The notes beneath the pieces are model-generated. The model saw nothing but the letters and a program-made list of their open reading frames with translations. It ran no database searches and was not told where the DNA came from. A program made the translations under genes and the position numbers. 64,000 nt of DNA from Myxococcales bacterium (GTDB taxonomy: Bacteria; Myxococcota_A; Polyangia; Polyangiales; Polyangiaceae). Each line of letters begins with the position of its first letter. Positions within the stretch are counted from its first letter, which is position 1. Positions 18,263 through 26,495 of the stretch are shown one piece after another. The DNA lies in contig CAHJWM010000002.1 of assembly GCA_903642325.1 (NCBI GenBank), forward strand, positions 1-64,000. The letters run 5' to 3'.

Positions 18263-19744
18263 TCACGACTGCGACTGCGACTGCGACTGCGACTGCGAGA
18301 TCAGTTCGTCTGAGAGCACCCAGGTGTCCTTGCTGCCGCCGCCTTGCGACGAGTTCACGACCAATGAGCCCTTCTTCAGCGCAACGCGCGTCAGGCCTCC
18401 GGGCTGGACGTAAATATCCTGGCCGTAGAGTACGTAGGGCCTGAGGTCCACGTGACGACTTTCAAAGTGCTCGCCGATGATGGTGGGCACTCGGGACAAC
18501 GCGAGCGTCGGCTGAGCGATGTAGCCGCGAGGGTTCTTGTTGATTCGCCCCGCGAAGTCCACCTGCTCTTCGAGCGTAGAGTGCGGGCCGATTAGCATAC
18601 CGTAGCCGCCCGCGCCGTCCGTGGCCTTGATCACGAGCTCCGCCAAGTGCTCGAGCACGTATTTGCGATCGCTCTCGTCGCTGCACACATACGTCGGTAC
18701 GTTCGGCAGGATCGCATCCTCGTTCAGGTAGTATTTGATGATGCGTTCGGCATAACGATAGATCGCCTTGTCGTCCGCCACGCCCGTGCCGGGGGCGTTG
18801 GCCAGGGCGACTCGCCCGTTCAAGTACACGTCCATCACGCCCGGTACACCGAGCAGCGAGTCCGGTCGGAATACCAGTGGATCCAAAAAGTCGTCCCCGA
18901 CGCGGCGATAGATGACGTCCACCCGGCGCAGCCCCTCCGTCGTGCGCATTTGTACATAGCCGTCACGCACGACCAGATCTTGGGGCTCCACCAGCTCGAC
19001 CCCCATTTGTTGAGCCAAAAATGCGTGCTCGTAATAGGCGCTGTTGTATCGGCCTGGGGTTAGCACGACAACTTGTGGGTCGTCACGCCGGTCCGAGGCC
19101 AAATAACGCAGGGTCTCGAGCAAGCGCAGCGGGTAGTCGTCTACCGGCCTGATCGACATCTGCTCCAGCACGCGCGGGAATGTGCGCTTCAAGATCTGGC
19201 GGTTCTCGAGCACGTAACTGACGCCAGACGGGCAGCGAAGATTGTCCTCCAGTACGTAGAACTCGCCGTTCTTGTCGCGCACCAAGTCCGTACCAACGAT
19301 GTGACACCAGATACCCCGTGGCGGCTTCAGACCGAGAAGTTGCGGCCGAAAGTCCGCGCAAGTTTTGACCAAAGCCTCCGGCACGACCTTGTCTTTCAAA
19401 ATCTTCTGTTCGCCGTACACGTCGCACAAGAACAGATTCAAGGCTTCTATGCGCTGCCGCAAACCGCGATCGATGCGCTCCCACTCCTTGGCGCCGACGA
19501 CTCGCGGAATGACGTCGAACGGAAAGATTCGCTCCGAGCTCCCACCATCGCCGTACAGGGTAAAGGTGATGCCCATGCTCAAGAGCGCGCGCTCGGCCGC
19601 CGCCTGACGCATGAGTAACGAGCCTGGTTCGAGGGAATTGATGCCATTCACGAGCGGCTCGAAGCCCGCCCGCGCGACGCCTTGAGCGGCGAACGTTTCG
19701 TCGTAATACGGGCCGTTCTGAGGGTCGTAAGCGTCGAACTTCAT
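18263..19744 (-). CDS. Circularly permuted type-2 ATP-grasp protein
   Basis: A 493-aa predicted ATP-dependent ligase and first gene of the five-gene amidoligase block. Core signatures: GKNGEFYVLEDN-like segment (KNGEFYVLEDNLRCPSGVSY), LVEPQDLVVRDGYVQMRT, VALANAPGTGVADDKAIY and the nucleotide-binding LVIKATDGAGGYGMLIGP. The C-terminus ends in five Ser-Gln repeats encoded by a hexanucleotide microsatellite (18266-18299) just before the stop, an unusual tail. ATG 19744 is the start. Its paralogue is the first half of the fusion at 11312-13864. Confidence 0.92.
   Translation of the reverse strand: MKFDAYDPQNGPYYDETFAAQGVARAGFEPLVNGINSLEPGSLLMRQAAAERALLSMGITFTLYGDGGSSERIFPFDVIPRVVGAKEWERIDRGLRQRIEALNLFLCDVYGEQKILKDKVVPEALVKTCADFRPQLLGLKPPRGIWCHIVGTDLVRDKNGEFYVLEDNLRCPSGVSYVLENRQILKRTFPRVLEQMSIRPVDDYPLRLLETLRYLASDRRDDPQVVVLTPGRYNSAYYEHAFLAQQMGVELVEPQDLVVRDGYVQMRTTEGLRRVDVIYRRVGDDFLDPLVFRPDSLLGVPGVMDVYLNGRVALANAPGTGVADDKAIYRYAERIIKYYLNEDAILPNVPTYVCSDESDRKYVLEHLAELVIKATDGAGGYGMLIGPHSTLEEQVDFAGRINKNPRGYIAQPTLALSRVPTIIGEHFESRHVDLRPYVLYGQDIYVQPGGLTRVALKKGSLVVNSSQGGGSKDTWVLSDELISQSQSQSQSQS
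18266..18299. repeat. GCGACT hexanucleotide microsatellite
   Basis: About 5.5 tandem copies of GCGACT, read on the minus strand as alternating CAG and TCG codons, encode the Ser-Gln tail of the ATP-grasp protein. The stop codon (18265-18263) follows directly. The six-base unit keeps the frame, so slippage would only change tail length. Confidence 0.9.
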
Positions 19745-20143
19745 GAGCTTTCCACAGGCAGCAGATTGGCCGCCGTCTTACCCGGAGCAAAGTCGACCTA
19801 ACGCCGAGCGGGGGGTCGCGACGCTTTCAGTCGTGTTTCCGACCAGTATCGGCAGACTCCTAGCAGGTTTCTTAGGGGGACGGGAGCTCGGCGAAAAACG
19901 GGCGTGGCCGCGTTGACAAGTCCTTCGGGCGAGACGTAGCCTCCCGACGAGAACTAGCGGTGCACTGCTCAACAGCGGCGCGCCCCTTACGGATCTTCGC
20001 ATCGCGAGCACGGCCAGCGCCAAAGGTGCCGCGCCACGCTCTGCTCGTAGCTAGGAGAAATCAGGAATTCGTGCCGTTCGGCTGAGTCGCGACCGCTCCT
20101 GCGGTCAGCGCTGGTCGAGCCAAAGTTCCCTGAGGTGTTGAAA
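19745..20143. other. Intergenic region between divergent ATP-grasp and GH5 genes
   Basis: About 400 nt that must hold the promoters of the minus-strand amidoligase block and of the plus-strand GH5 gene. No open frame with coding character and no convincing -24/-12 site was seen; a GG-N10-GC match on the minus strand at 19752-19767 is too poor to call. GAGGTG at 20132-20137 is the ribosome-binding site of the GH5 gene. Confidence 0.6.
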
Positions 20144-21472
20144 ATGGGCAGCCGCCGAACCGCGATGCTAGGCCTTGTCGCGTGCTGCGCCACTGTGGGG
20201 TGCGCAGCAACACCGCCACGGGCAGCCTCTGCGTTCGACGAAACCGCGCACCCGTCCGCAACGTTCGAGGTCGATGGCGCCCCGCTCTGCTTCGTCGGGG
20301 CCAATAACTATTACTTGGCTTACAAACCGCACCCCATGGTGGACGACGTGCTCGAGTCTGCAGTGGCAATGGGCGCGAAGGTCATGCGCATCTGGAGCTT
20401 CATCGATCGGGGCTCAATCGACGGGCGCGTGGCCAGCGTGGACGGGGACGGCACGAAGGACGGTATGTATTTTCAGGCTTGGGACGCGCTGAATCAGCAC
20501 GCCATTTACAACGACGGACCAAGCGGGCTGCAAGGTTTGGACTACGCGCTTGCGAAGGCGCGGCAGTTGAAACTGAAGGTGGTGCTGGTTCTGACCAACA
20601 ATTGGCACGACCTCGGGGGCATGGACCAGTATCTTGCGTGGTACGGGCGGTCCGCGCACGACGACTTTTACACCGACCCCCGCGTGAAGCAGACGTACCG
20701 GAACTGGCTTTGGCATCTGGCATCACGCGTCAACGGCATCACTGCCGAAGCTTACCGAGACGACCCCACGATTTTCGCCTGGGAATTGGCAAACGAGCCC
20801 CGCGGTGCTCCGGGTACGTCGAATGCCCTGCTGAGCGATTGGGCCGCGGAGATGTCGAGCTATCTAAAATCGATCGATCCCCACCACTTGGTCGCCGTGG
20901 GCGACGAAGGTTTCCTGGAAGGGCCCAGTCAGCACTGGACATATCACGCCAACAACGGCGTCGATCACCGAGCGCTCATTGCCCTGCCCGACATCGACTA
21001 CGGCACATTTCACATGTACCCCGATTTATGGGGTGCGGGCGCCTCTTGGCCCGAGCATTGGATCGATGATCACGTGCGCGTGGCTCGTGAGCTCGGAAAA
21101 CCAACCGTGCTCGAAGAATATGGATCGAGAGTGGCACGCGACACGCTCGGGCGCGTCACTCATGGTCTAGAGGCGCGGCTGGCCAATTACGCGTCTTGGA
21201 ATGATCGCATTCTTTACCGCGGCGGGAACGCCGCAATGTTCTGGATTCTCGCCGGGGCGGACAGCGCTGGGGGTCTGTATCAAGACTACGACCATTTCAG
21301 CGTCTACGCTGGCGACCCGACCGGCGACCTGCTCCGCAATTATGCGCGTCGGTTCGCGGACCAAGCACCGGCGTGCGCTCACCCCGCCAGTCGCATCAGT
21401 GACCCATCGCCGTTCGTGCGCGTGCGAAGCCCGCGCACGAGTGCGCTGGGCTGGCGGGCGAGCAACGGCTGA
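20144..21472 (+). CDS. GH5-family glycoside hydrolase (beta-mannanase/cellulase-like), secreted lipoprotein
   Basis: A 442-aa exported glycosidase. The start is ATG 20144, which has GAGGTG seven nt upstream; an in-frame GTG at 20135 is less likely. The signal peptide runs to a Cys in ATVGC, compatible with lipidation. The (beta/alpha)8 barrel shows the GH5 (clan A) landmarks: VMRIWSF, the acid/base Glu in FAWELANEPRG, FHMYPDLWG, and the nucleophile Glu in KPTVLEEYGS. The overall pattern is close to endo-beta-1,4-mannosidases (GH5_7 type), but cellulase or exo activity cannot be excluded. It would act on plant or microbial polysaccharide, like the LPMO-like protein at the window start. Confidence 0.88.
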   Translation: MGSRRTAMLGLVACCATVGCAATPPRAASAFDETAHPSATFEVDGAPLCFVGANNYYLAYKPHPMVDDVLESAVAMGAKVMRIWSFIDRGSIDGRVASVDGDGTKDGMYFQAWDALNQHAIYNDGPSGLQGLDYALAKARQLKLKVVLVLTNNWHDLGGMDQYLAWYGRSAHDDFYTDPRVKQTYRNWLWHLASRVNGITAEAYRDDPTIFAWELANEPRGAPGTSNALLSDWAAEMSSYLKSIDPHHLVAVGDEGFLEGPSQHWTYHANNGVDHRALIALPDIDYGTFHMYPDLWGAGASWPEHWIDDHVRVARELGKPTVLEEYGSRVARDTLGRVTHGLEARLANYASWNDRILYRGGNAAMFWILAGADSAGGLYQDYDHFSVYAGDPTGDLLRNYARRFADQAPACAHPASRISDPSPFVRVRSPRTSALGWRASNG

Positions 21473-21507
21473 GCGCGTCGCCAGATCATGCTCAGACGGA
21501 GTCCGTA

Positions 21508-24500
21508 CTAGGGCGTCGTGTTGGTGCAGGCCACGTCGCTGACGACCAAACCGTCATAGACGGGATCACCGGGACTGGACGCGTTCGTCGTGACGATATT
21601 GTATGGTGTCGCAACCCCGACCGTTCCGTCAGCGAGGCCGGTGACGGTGATCGTTTGGGGCACGTTCCAGTTGTCGCTAGTGAAGAGAGCCCCCGGCGAC
21701 GAGGTCCCCGCCAACATATTGTCGCTCATCGTCCCGATGCCCACGTTGGCCGCCGGTTGCGAAGTGAGCACGAGCGTGAAGGTCGCGGTGGTGGCGGGCG
21801 TCGTGGCGCACGTGAGTGGGCTCACCTTGACGTCGGCGACATCGTCGTCTTTGTTGATGATTGACACGGATGGCGGCGCCTTGTTGGCATAACCGGCATC
21901 CCCACTCGTCGCCGGCCCAAACTGGATCGCGTACGTCTGCGGGCCGTCGACCTTCTTGTCGTCCGCGCCCGTGACGGTCACCGTCTGAGCGACTGACCAA
22001 GTGTCGGTGGTGAACACGAGAGACGCCGGGGACACGGTCCCTTCCTTGGTGTTGCTACTCGTCAGTGAGAGCGTCACCGTATTCGTGCCCGTTGGTTGAG
22101 TCGCAAGCGCCACGGTGAAGGTGGCCTTGCCGCCGGCTTCGGTCGTCGTAAGCCCGGTGGTGGGCGCGACCTTGAAGCCGGGAGTATCGTCGTCGACGTT
22201 CGTCACGAAGCCGCCGACGCCGAACTGCCCGTTGTATTTTGTGTCGGCGCTGACCGCATTCGCGATATTGACCGAATACACTTGCGGTCCATCTGCGACC
22301 TTGTCATCAACACCGGTTACGGTGACGGTCTGCGGCGTTGCCCAATTGCTGGCCGTGAACAGCAGCGAGGCGGGCGAGACCTTGCCCTCCTTCGTGTTAG
22401 AGCTGCTGATACCTACAGTCACGCTCGCCGTCGGCTGTGAAAAAAGTGCGACGGTGAAGGTGACCGTACCGCCTGCTTCAGTCGTTTGCATGCCAGTGAT
22501 GTTGCTGACCAAATATCCAGGGTGATCATCATCGGTATTGCTGAACGGCAGGTCTACGCCGAACTTACCGCTATAATTCTTGTCGCTACTGACCGCTGCG
22601 CTGATGCGAACTTTGTACGGCTGATCGCCGTCCGCGATCTTGTCGTCCACGCCGGTCACGGTCACGGTCTGCGGCACGTTCCAATTGCTGGCTGTAAACG
22701 CGAGGCTGGCAGGCGAGACCGTGCCTTCCGCCGCGTTCGTGCTGGACACTGAAAACGAGACCGGAGCGGTGGGCTGCGAATTCAGCTGAAGAGTGAACGT
22801 GCTGGCATCACCTTTTTCACTCGTCTTTGCTGGGGTCGCCGTGGGGGTCGGCGAGATTTGTATGTCGGCGCTGTCGTTGTCCAAATTGGTGACGGTCACC
22901 TCGGGCGCGATCATGTTGAAGTAATTAGGATCGATGCTCGACGCGCCGGCAGCGGTGATTTTATAGACCTGGGGCCCGTCTTGCACCGCGTCATCGACGC
23001 CGGTGACGGTAATCGTTTGTTTGGCGTTGTAATTGTCACCGGTGAACTTGAGCGTAGTCGGTGAGATCTTGCCTTCGCTCGGCTTGCTACTGCTAAACAC
23101 GATGTTGACGGTCGCGCCCGCTCCCGCCGGCTTGGACTGGAGATTGACCGTGAATGTGGCGGTGCCGCCCGCTTCGGTGGTCGAGAGGCCCGTCGTCGGC
23201 ATCACCACGATGCCGGCGGTGTCGTCGTCCGAGTTCGTGAGGGTGACGTCCTGCGGATTGATGCCGGCGTATTTGGTGTCTTTGCTCACCGCGGCTGCCG
23301 TCACGATCTTGTAAACTTGTGGCCCGTCGGCGGTGCCGTCGTCCTGCACTCCGGTAACCGTCACGGTTTGGGGCGCATTCCAATTCAGGGCGGTGAAGTT
23401 GAGGGTCGAAACGTTGACCGTGCCCTCCGCCGTGTTGTTGCTGCTGAGGCCGATCGTAACGTCCTGAGTCGGCTGTGATTGAAGCTGCACCGTGAACGTC
23501 GCGGTCCGGCCGCCTTCGGACGTCGTCAAGCCGGTGATTGGGCTCACGATGATGCCCGCCGAATCGTTGTCCCGATTGGTCGCCGTCACCTGCGTTCCGA
23601 ACTTGCCGTTGTAGCTCTGGTCTTTGCTGCTGGTCGCGCCGATAGCAATCACGAACGCCTGATTGCCATCGGCGACCTTGTCATCCACACCAGTTACCGT
23701 GATGCTCTGCGGAGCCGCATAATTGGCCGCAGTGAATTTGAGCGTGGTCGGCGATACCGTGCCCTCCTTGACATTGCTGCTGCCAACCGTGATCGTAACG
23801 TCGTCTGTCGGTTGCGAGGTCAGCGCGATCGTGAAGGTTGCGCTGTCCCCCGCTTCGCTCGTGACCAGCTGTTTGCCATTCGCCGGATCGATGCCGCCCG
23901 TCAGAGCAACCACGACGTTAGCGGTATCGTTATCTCGATTGGTGGCCTGAACGTCGGGCGGGTCTACTCCAGCGTAGCCCTTGTCGTCGCTGGTGGCGGC
24001 GCTAGTCCTTACATAGTACACCGGGCTACCGTCGGCGATCGCGTCGTCCACGCCCTTGACGGTCACGGTCTGCGGCGCGTTCCAATTGTCTTTGGAAAAG
24101 ACGAGTGTGACCGGGCTGACCGTGCCTTCGCTGGGGGCAGTGCTGGCCAAACCGATGCTGACATTGGCAGTGGGCTTCGAATTGAGAGCGACGGTGAACG
24201 TGGCCGTGTCCCCCGACTCGCTCGTCATGAGCTTGCTCGCGTCGTTCGGATCGATGCCGCTCACTAGCGCGATGCTGAAGCCTGGGTGATCGTTGTCCAC
24301 GTTCGTCGCCGGGACGTTGATCGCCGTCAGATTGTCATAGTCGTGGTCATCCGTATGCGGGGCACCGAGTACGACGTTGAACGGCTGGTCCCCGTCGGCA
24401 ACCTTGTCGTCTACGCCCATGACGGTCACGGTTTGTGGCGCGTTCCAATCGAGCGGCGTGAACGTGATTGAAGCCGGATTGACCCCGGCCTCGTCCGGAG

Positions 24501-25503
24501 CATCACTGGACACGGCGATGGTCACCTCAGCGCTGGGCTGGGTGTTCAGTTGCACGGTGAACGTTGCGGTATCGCCGTTTTCACTGGTTCGTAACTTCGT
24601 TTTGTCAGTCGGGCTGATGCCGTTGACGAGCGTGATGGTGATGCCCGCTGTCTCGTTGTCCTCGTTCGTCACCGCCACGTCCGGAACCTCGAGCCCGTTG
24701 TAATTATGGTCAGAGCTGGCCGCGGCCGCAGTAATGATGCTGTACGGCTGCTCACCGTCTTTCTTGGAGTCGTCGACGCCGGTAACGGTAACCAACTGGG
24801 GAGCCATCCAGTTGACACTGGTGAACACCAAGCTCGATGGCATGACCGTGCCTTCGTCTTTGTTGCTGCTCGTCAGCCCAATCGTTACGTCGCGCGACGG
24901 CTTGGAGTTCAGCACCACGGTGAACGTGTCCTGCATTCCCGACTCGCTCGTGACCAGCCCCGACGTGGGCGCCACGGTAACGCCGGCGGTCTCGTTGTCG
25001 ATATTGATCAGCGTGACGTCGATGGCATCGACGCCATTGAATTTGGCATCGTCGCTCTCGGCCTTGGCGGTAACGATTCGATAGGTTTGGTTGCCATCAG
25101 GAAGGGTGTCATCGACCCCGGTCACGGTTACGATCTGCGGCGCATTCCAGTTGTCTTTGGTGAACACGACGCTCGCTGGGCTGACTTTGCCCTCGTTCAG
25201 ATTGCTGCTGGACAGCCCGATCGAGACGTCCGAGCCCGGCTTGCTTTTCAGCACGATGGTGAACGTGGCTTGGCCGCCGGCCTCCGTCGTATAAAGACCC
25301 TCGGTCGGCGTGATGTAGATGGGCCCCTGTTGCACGCTGCCCGAGCCATCACCACCCAGACCGCCGGAGCCAGCGCCCGCACCGCCATCGAACGCCGCAT
25401 CGTCGATCTTGAAGTCGCCAAATACGGCCTGGCAGCTGGCGCTCAGCGCAGCCAAGATTAGACCCGCCCCCAATGCCCGCAGTGACTTGCTGAAAATTGC
25501 CAT
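21508..25503 (-). CDS. Lipoprotein of eleven tandem Calx-beta-like beta-sandwich repeats
   Basis: A 1331-aa surface protein. The lipoprotein signal ends in LSASC (about residue 23). After a Gly/Ser-rich linker there are 11 repeats of about 110-120 residues. Each starts with TTSEAGGTATFTVxLxSQP, continues with EGTVSPASLxFTxxNWNAPQTVTVTG and VDDxxxDGxQxY, and ends in a TNxDNDxA linker. The acidic DxDND linkers suggest Ca2+ binding, as in Calx-beta-like or adhesin repeats. The last repeat lacks the usual TSEAGG opening and is more diverged. The start overlaps the stop of the PEGA-protein gene (TGATG), so it is the last gene of the kinase operon. It is probably a stalk or adhesin. Confidence 0.88.
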   Translation of the reverse strand: MAIFSKSLRALGAGLILAALSASCQAVFGDFKIDDAAFDGGAGAGSGGLGGDGSGSVQQGPIYITPTEGLYTTEAGGQATFTIVLKSKPGSDVSIGLSSSNLNEGKVSPASVVFTKDNWNAPQIVTVTGVDDTLPDGNQTYRIVTAKAESDDAKFNGVDAIDVTLINIDNETAGVTVAPTSGLVTSESGMQDTFTVVLNSKPSRDVTIGLTSSNKDEGTVMPSSLVFTSVNWMAPQLVTVTGVDDSKKDGEQPYSIITAAAASSDHNYNGLEVPDVAVTNEDNETAGITITLVNGISPTDKTKLRTSENGDTATFTVQLNTQPSAEVTIAVSSDAPDEAGVNPASITFTPLDWNAPQTVTVMGVDDKVADGDQPFNVVLGAPHTDDHDYDNLTAINVPATNVDNDHPGFSIALVSGIDPNDASKLMTSESGDTATFTVALNSKPTANVSIGLASTAPSEGTVSPVTLVFSKDNWNAPQTVTVKGVDDAIADGSPVYYVRTSAATSDDKGYAGVDPPDVQATNRDNDTANVVVALTGGIDPANGKQLVTSEAGDSATFTIALTSQPTDDVTITVGSSNVKEGTVSPTTLKFTAANYAAPQSITVTGVDDKVADGNQAFVIAIGATSSKDQSYNGKFGTQVTATNRDNDSAGIIVSPITGLTTSEGGRTATFTVQLQSQPTQDVTIGLSSNNTAEGTVNVSTLNFTALNWNAPQTVTVTGVQDDGTADGPQVYKIVTAAAVSKDTKYAGINPQDVTLTNSDDDTAGIVVMPTTGLSTTEAGGTATFTVNLQSKPAGAGATVNIVFSSSKPSEGKISPTTLKFTGDNYNAKQTITVTGVDDAVQDGPQVYKITAAGASSIDPNYFNMIAPEVTVTNLDNDSADIQISPTPTATPAKTSEKGDASTFTLQLNSQPTAPVSFSVSSTNAAEGTVSPASLAFTASNWNVPQTVTVTGVDDKIADGDQPYKVRISAAVSSDKNYSGKFGVDLPFSNTDDDHPGYLVSNITGMQTTEAGGTVTFTVALFSQPTASVTVGISSSNTKEGKVSPASLLFTASNWATPQTVTVTGVDDKVADGPQVYSVNIANAVSADTKYNGQFGVGGFVTNVDDDTPGFKVAPTTGLTTTEAGGKATFTVALATQPTGTNTVTLSLTSSNTKEGTVSPASLVFTTDTWSVAQTVTVTGADDKKVDGPQTYAIQFGPATSGDAGYANKAPPSVSIINKDDDVADVKVSPLTCATTPATTATFTLVLTSQPAANVGIGTMSDNMLAGTSSPGALFTSDNWNVPQTITVTGLADGTVGVATPYNIVTTNASSPGDPVYDGLVVSDVACTNTTP

Positions 25504-26486
25504 CAAAAACTCCCGCTAGCGCCGACGCTGCCGAGCCCAACGAATGGGCGCAGCACGACGCCCTGCGCTGGCGCCGGACTCGGATTGCGGTGGAGGAGCC
25601 ACAGCGTGACGCCGGCCCCGATGCCCGCGATACCGACCGCAAAGCCAACCCCCGAAACCGTACCGAGGGAATGGTACGAATGAAGCGAGCTATCCTGATC
25701 GGAGCGACATCTCGATGCTGAGTCGCAGGCGTCGGACAGCTCCGAGCGCTTCGATAAAGCCAACGCGCCAGTGACACCACCCAGGACTAACCCCGCTCCG
25801 CCGAGCCCAAAGGCAACGTACGTGAGCGCGGAGCCATGGGCTTCGGGCTGAACAGGCGCTGGCCGCGGCGCTTCAGGGGCGGCCTTCACCAACTGCGCGT
25901 CCGGATCAGGCTCCAGCGTGAAGTCCACCTTGGACTCGCCGCCTTCTGCGAGGGCGATCGCCTGCTTTTGAGGCAGGAAGCCCTTGGCGGTGACGCGCAC
26001 GGTTCGCTCGCCTGGATTCACGGCCCGCCGTACGCCAACCGCTGCCGGAGGAACCGCCACCCCGTCGACGCTGACCCGTGCCTCGCTGCTGCCCGAAACG
26101 ATGATCGTGATCCAAGACAGCCGGGGCTTGATTTGAGCCAGCTCGTTACCGGCGTCATTCAGCGCGCGTTGCCAGGACTTGGGCGACTTTGCATCGACGC
26201 CTTCCCGAATGATCTGCTCGTAGCGCTCTTGGGCTTCGACCAACTTTCCGATGCCGACCAGAGCGCGCGCCCAATCGATCATCAGGGTGGGCGCATGCAC
26301 CAATGCGTCGGCGCGGCTGAATCGATCCGCCGCGGCGGCGAAGTCCTTGGCCTGGAGGGCCTGATAGCCTTCACCAGCGAGCGAGCGCGCGGTCGCGCGG
26401 TCCGCCGCACTCGGCTCAGCCAGGGCCGAGCCGAGCCAGAAAAACGCCCCCGCAAATACCGAACAATGGCTGAGCTTGAATCCCAT
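25503..26486 (-). CDS. PEGA-domain protein with signal peptide and two transmembrane segments
   Basis: A 327-aa envelope protein. The signal peptide (1-23, ending SALA) is followed by a TPR-like helical part (EGYQALQAKDFAAAADRFSRADAL) and a PEGA domain (ARVSVDGVAVPP, NPGERTVRVTAKGFLPQ). Two hydrophobic segments (AFGLGGAGLVLGGVTGAL and VSGVGFAVGIAGIGAGVTLW) flank a Cys-containing loop. This architecture is typically encoded beside Ser/Thr kinases in myxobacteria, where it may be a periplasmic sensor or partner. It follows the kinase gene by 9 nt and overlaps the repeat lipoprotein by TGATG. Confidence 0.87.
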   Translation of the reverse strand: MGFKLSHCSVFAGAFFWLGSALAEPSAADRATARSLAGEGYQALQAKDFAAAADRFSRADALVHAPTLMIDWARALVGIGKLVEAQERYEQIIREGVDAKSPKSWQRALNDAGNELAQIKPRLSWITIIVSGSSEARVSVDGVAVPPAAVGVRRAVNPGERTVRVTAKGFLPQKQAIALAEGGESKVDFTLEPDPDAQLVKAAPEAPRPAPVQPEAHGSALTYVAFGLGGAGLVLGGVTGALALSKRSELSDACDSASRCRSDQDSSLHSYHSLGTVSGVGFAVGIAGIGAGVTLWLLHRNPSPAPAQGVVLRPFVGLGSVGASGSF

Positions 26487-26495
26487 GGCGCTGCG

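Noticed and set aside
21132-21147. TGGCAC-N5-ACGCT with GG-N10-GC spacing inside the GH5 gene
   Set aside because: It lies within a coding sequence, no start codon follows in a sensible position, and the -12 element lacks the conserved TGC.
22100-25300. Long plus-strand open frames opposite the repeat lipoprotein
   Set aside because: They repeat with the same period as the lipoprotein repeats and are its antisense shadows.
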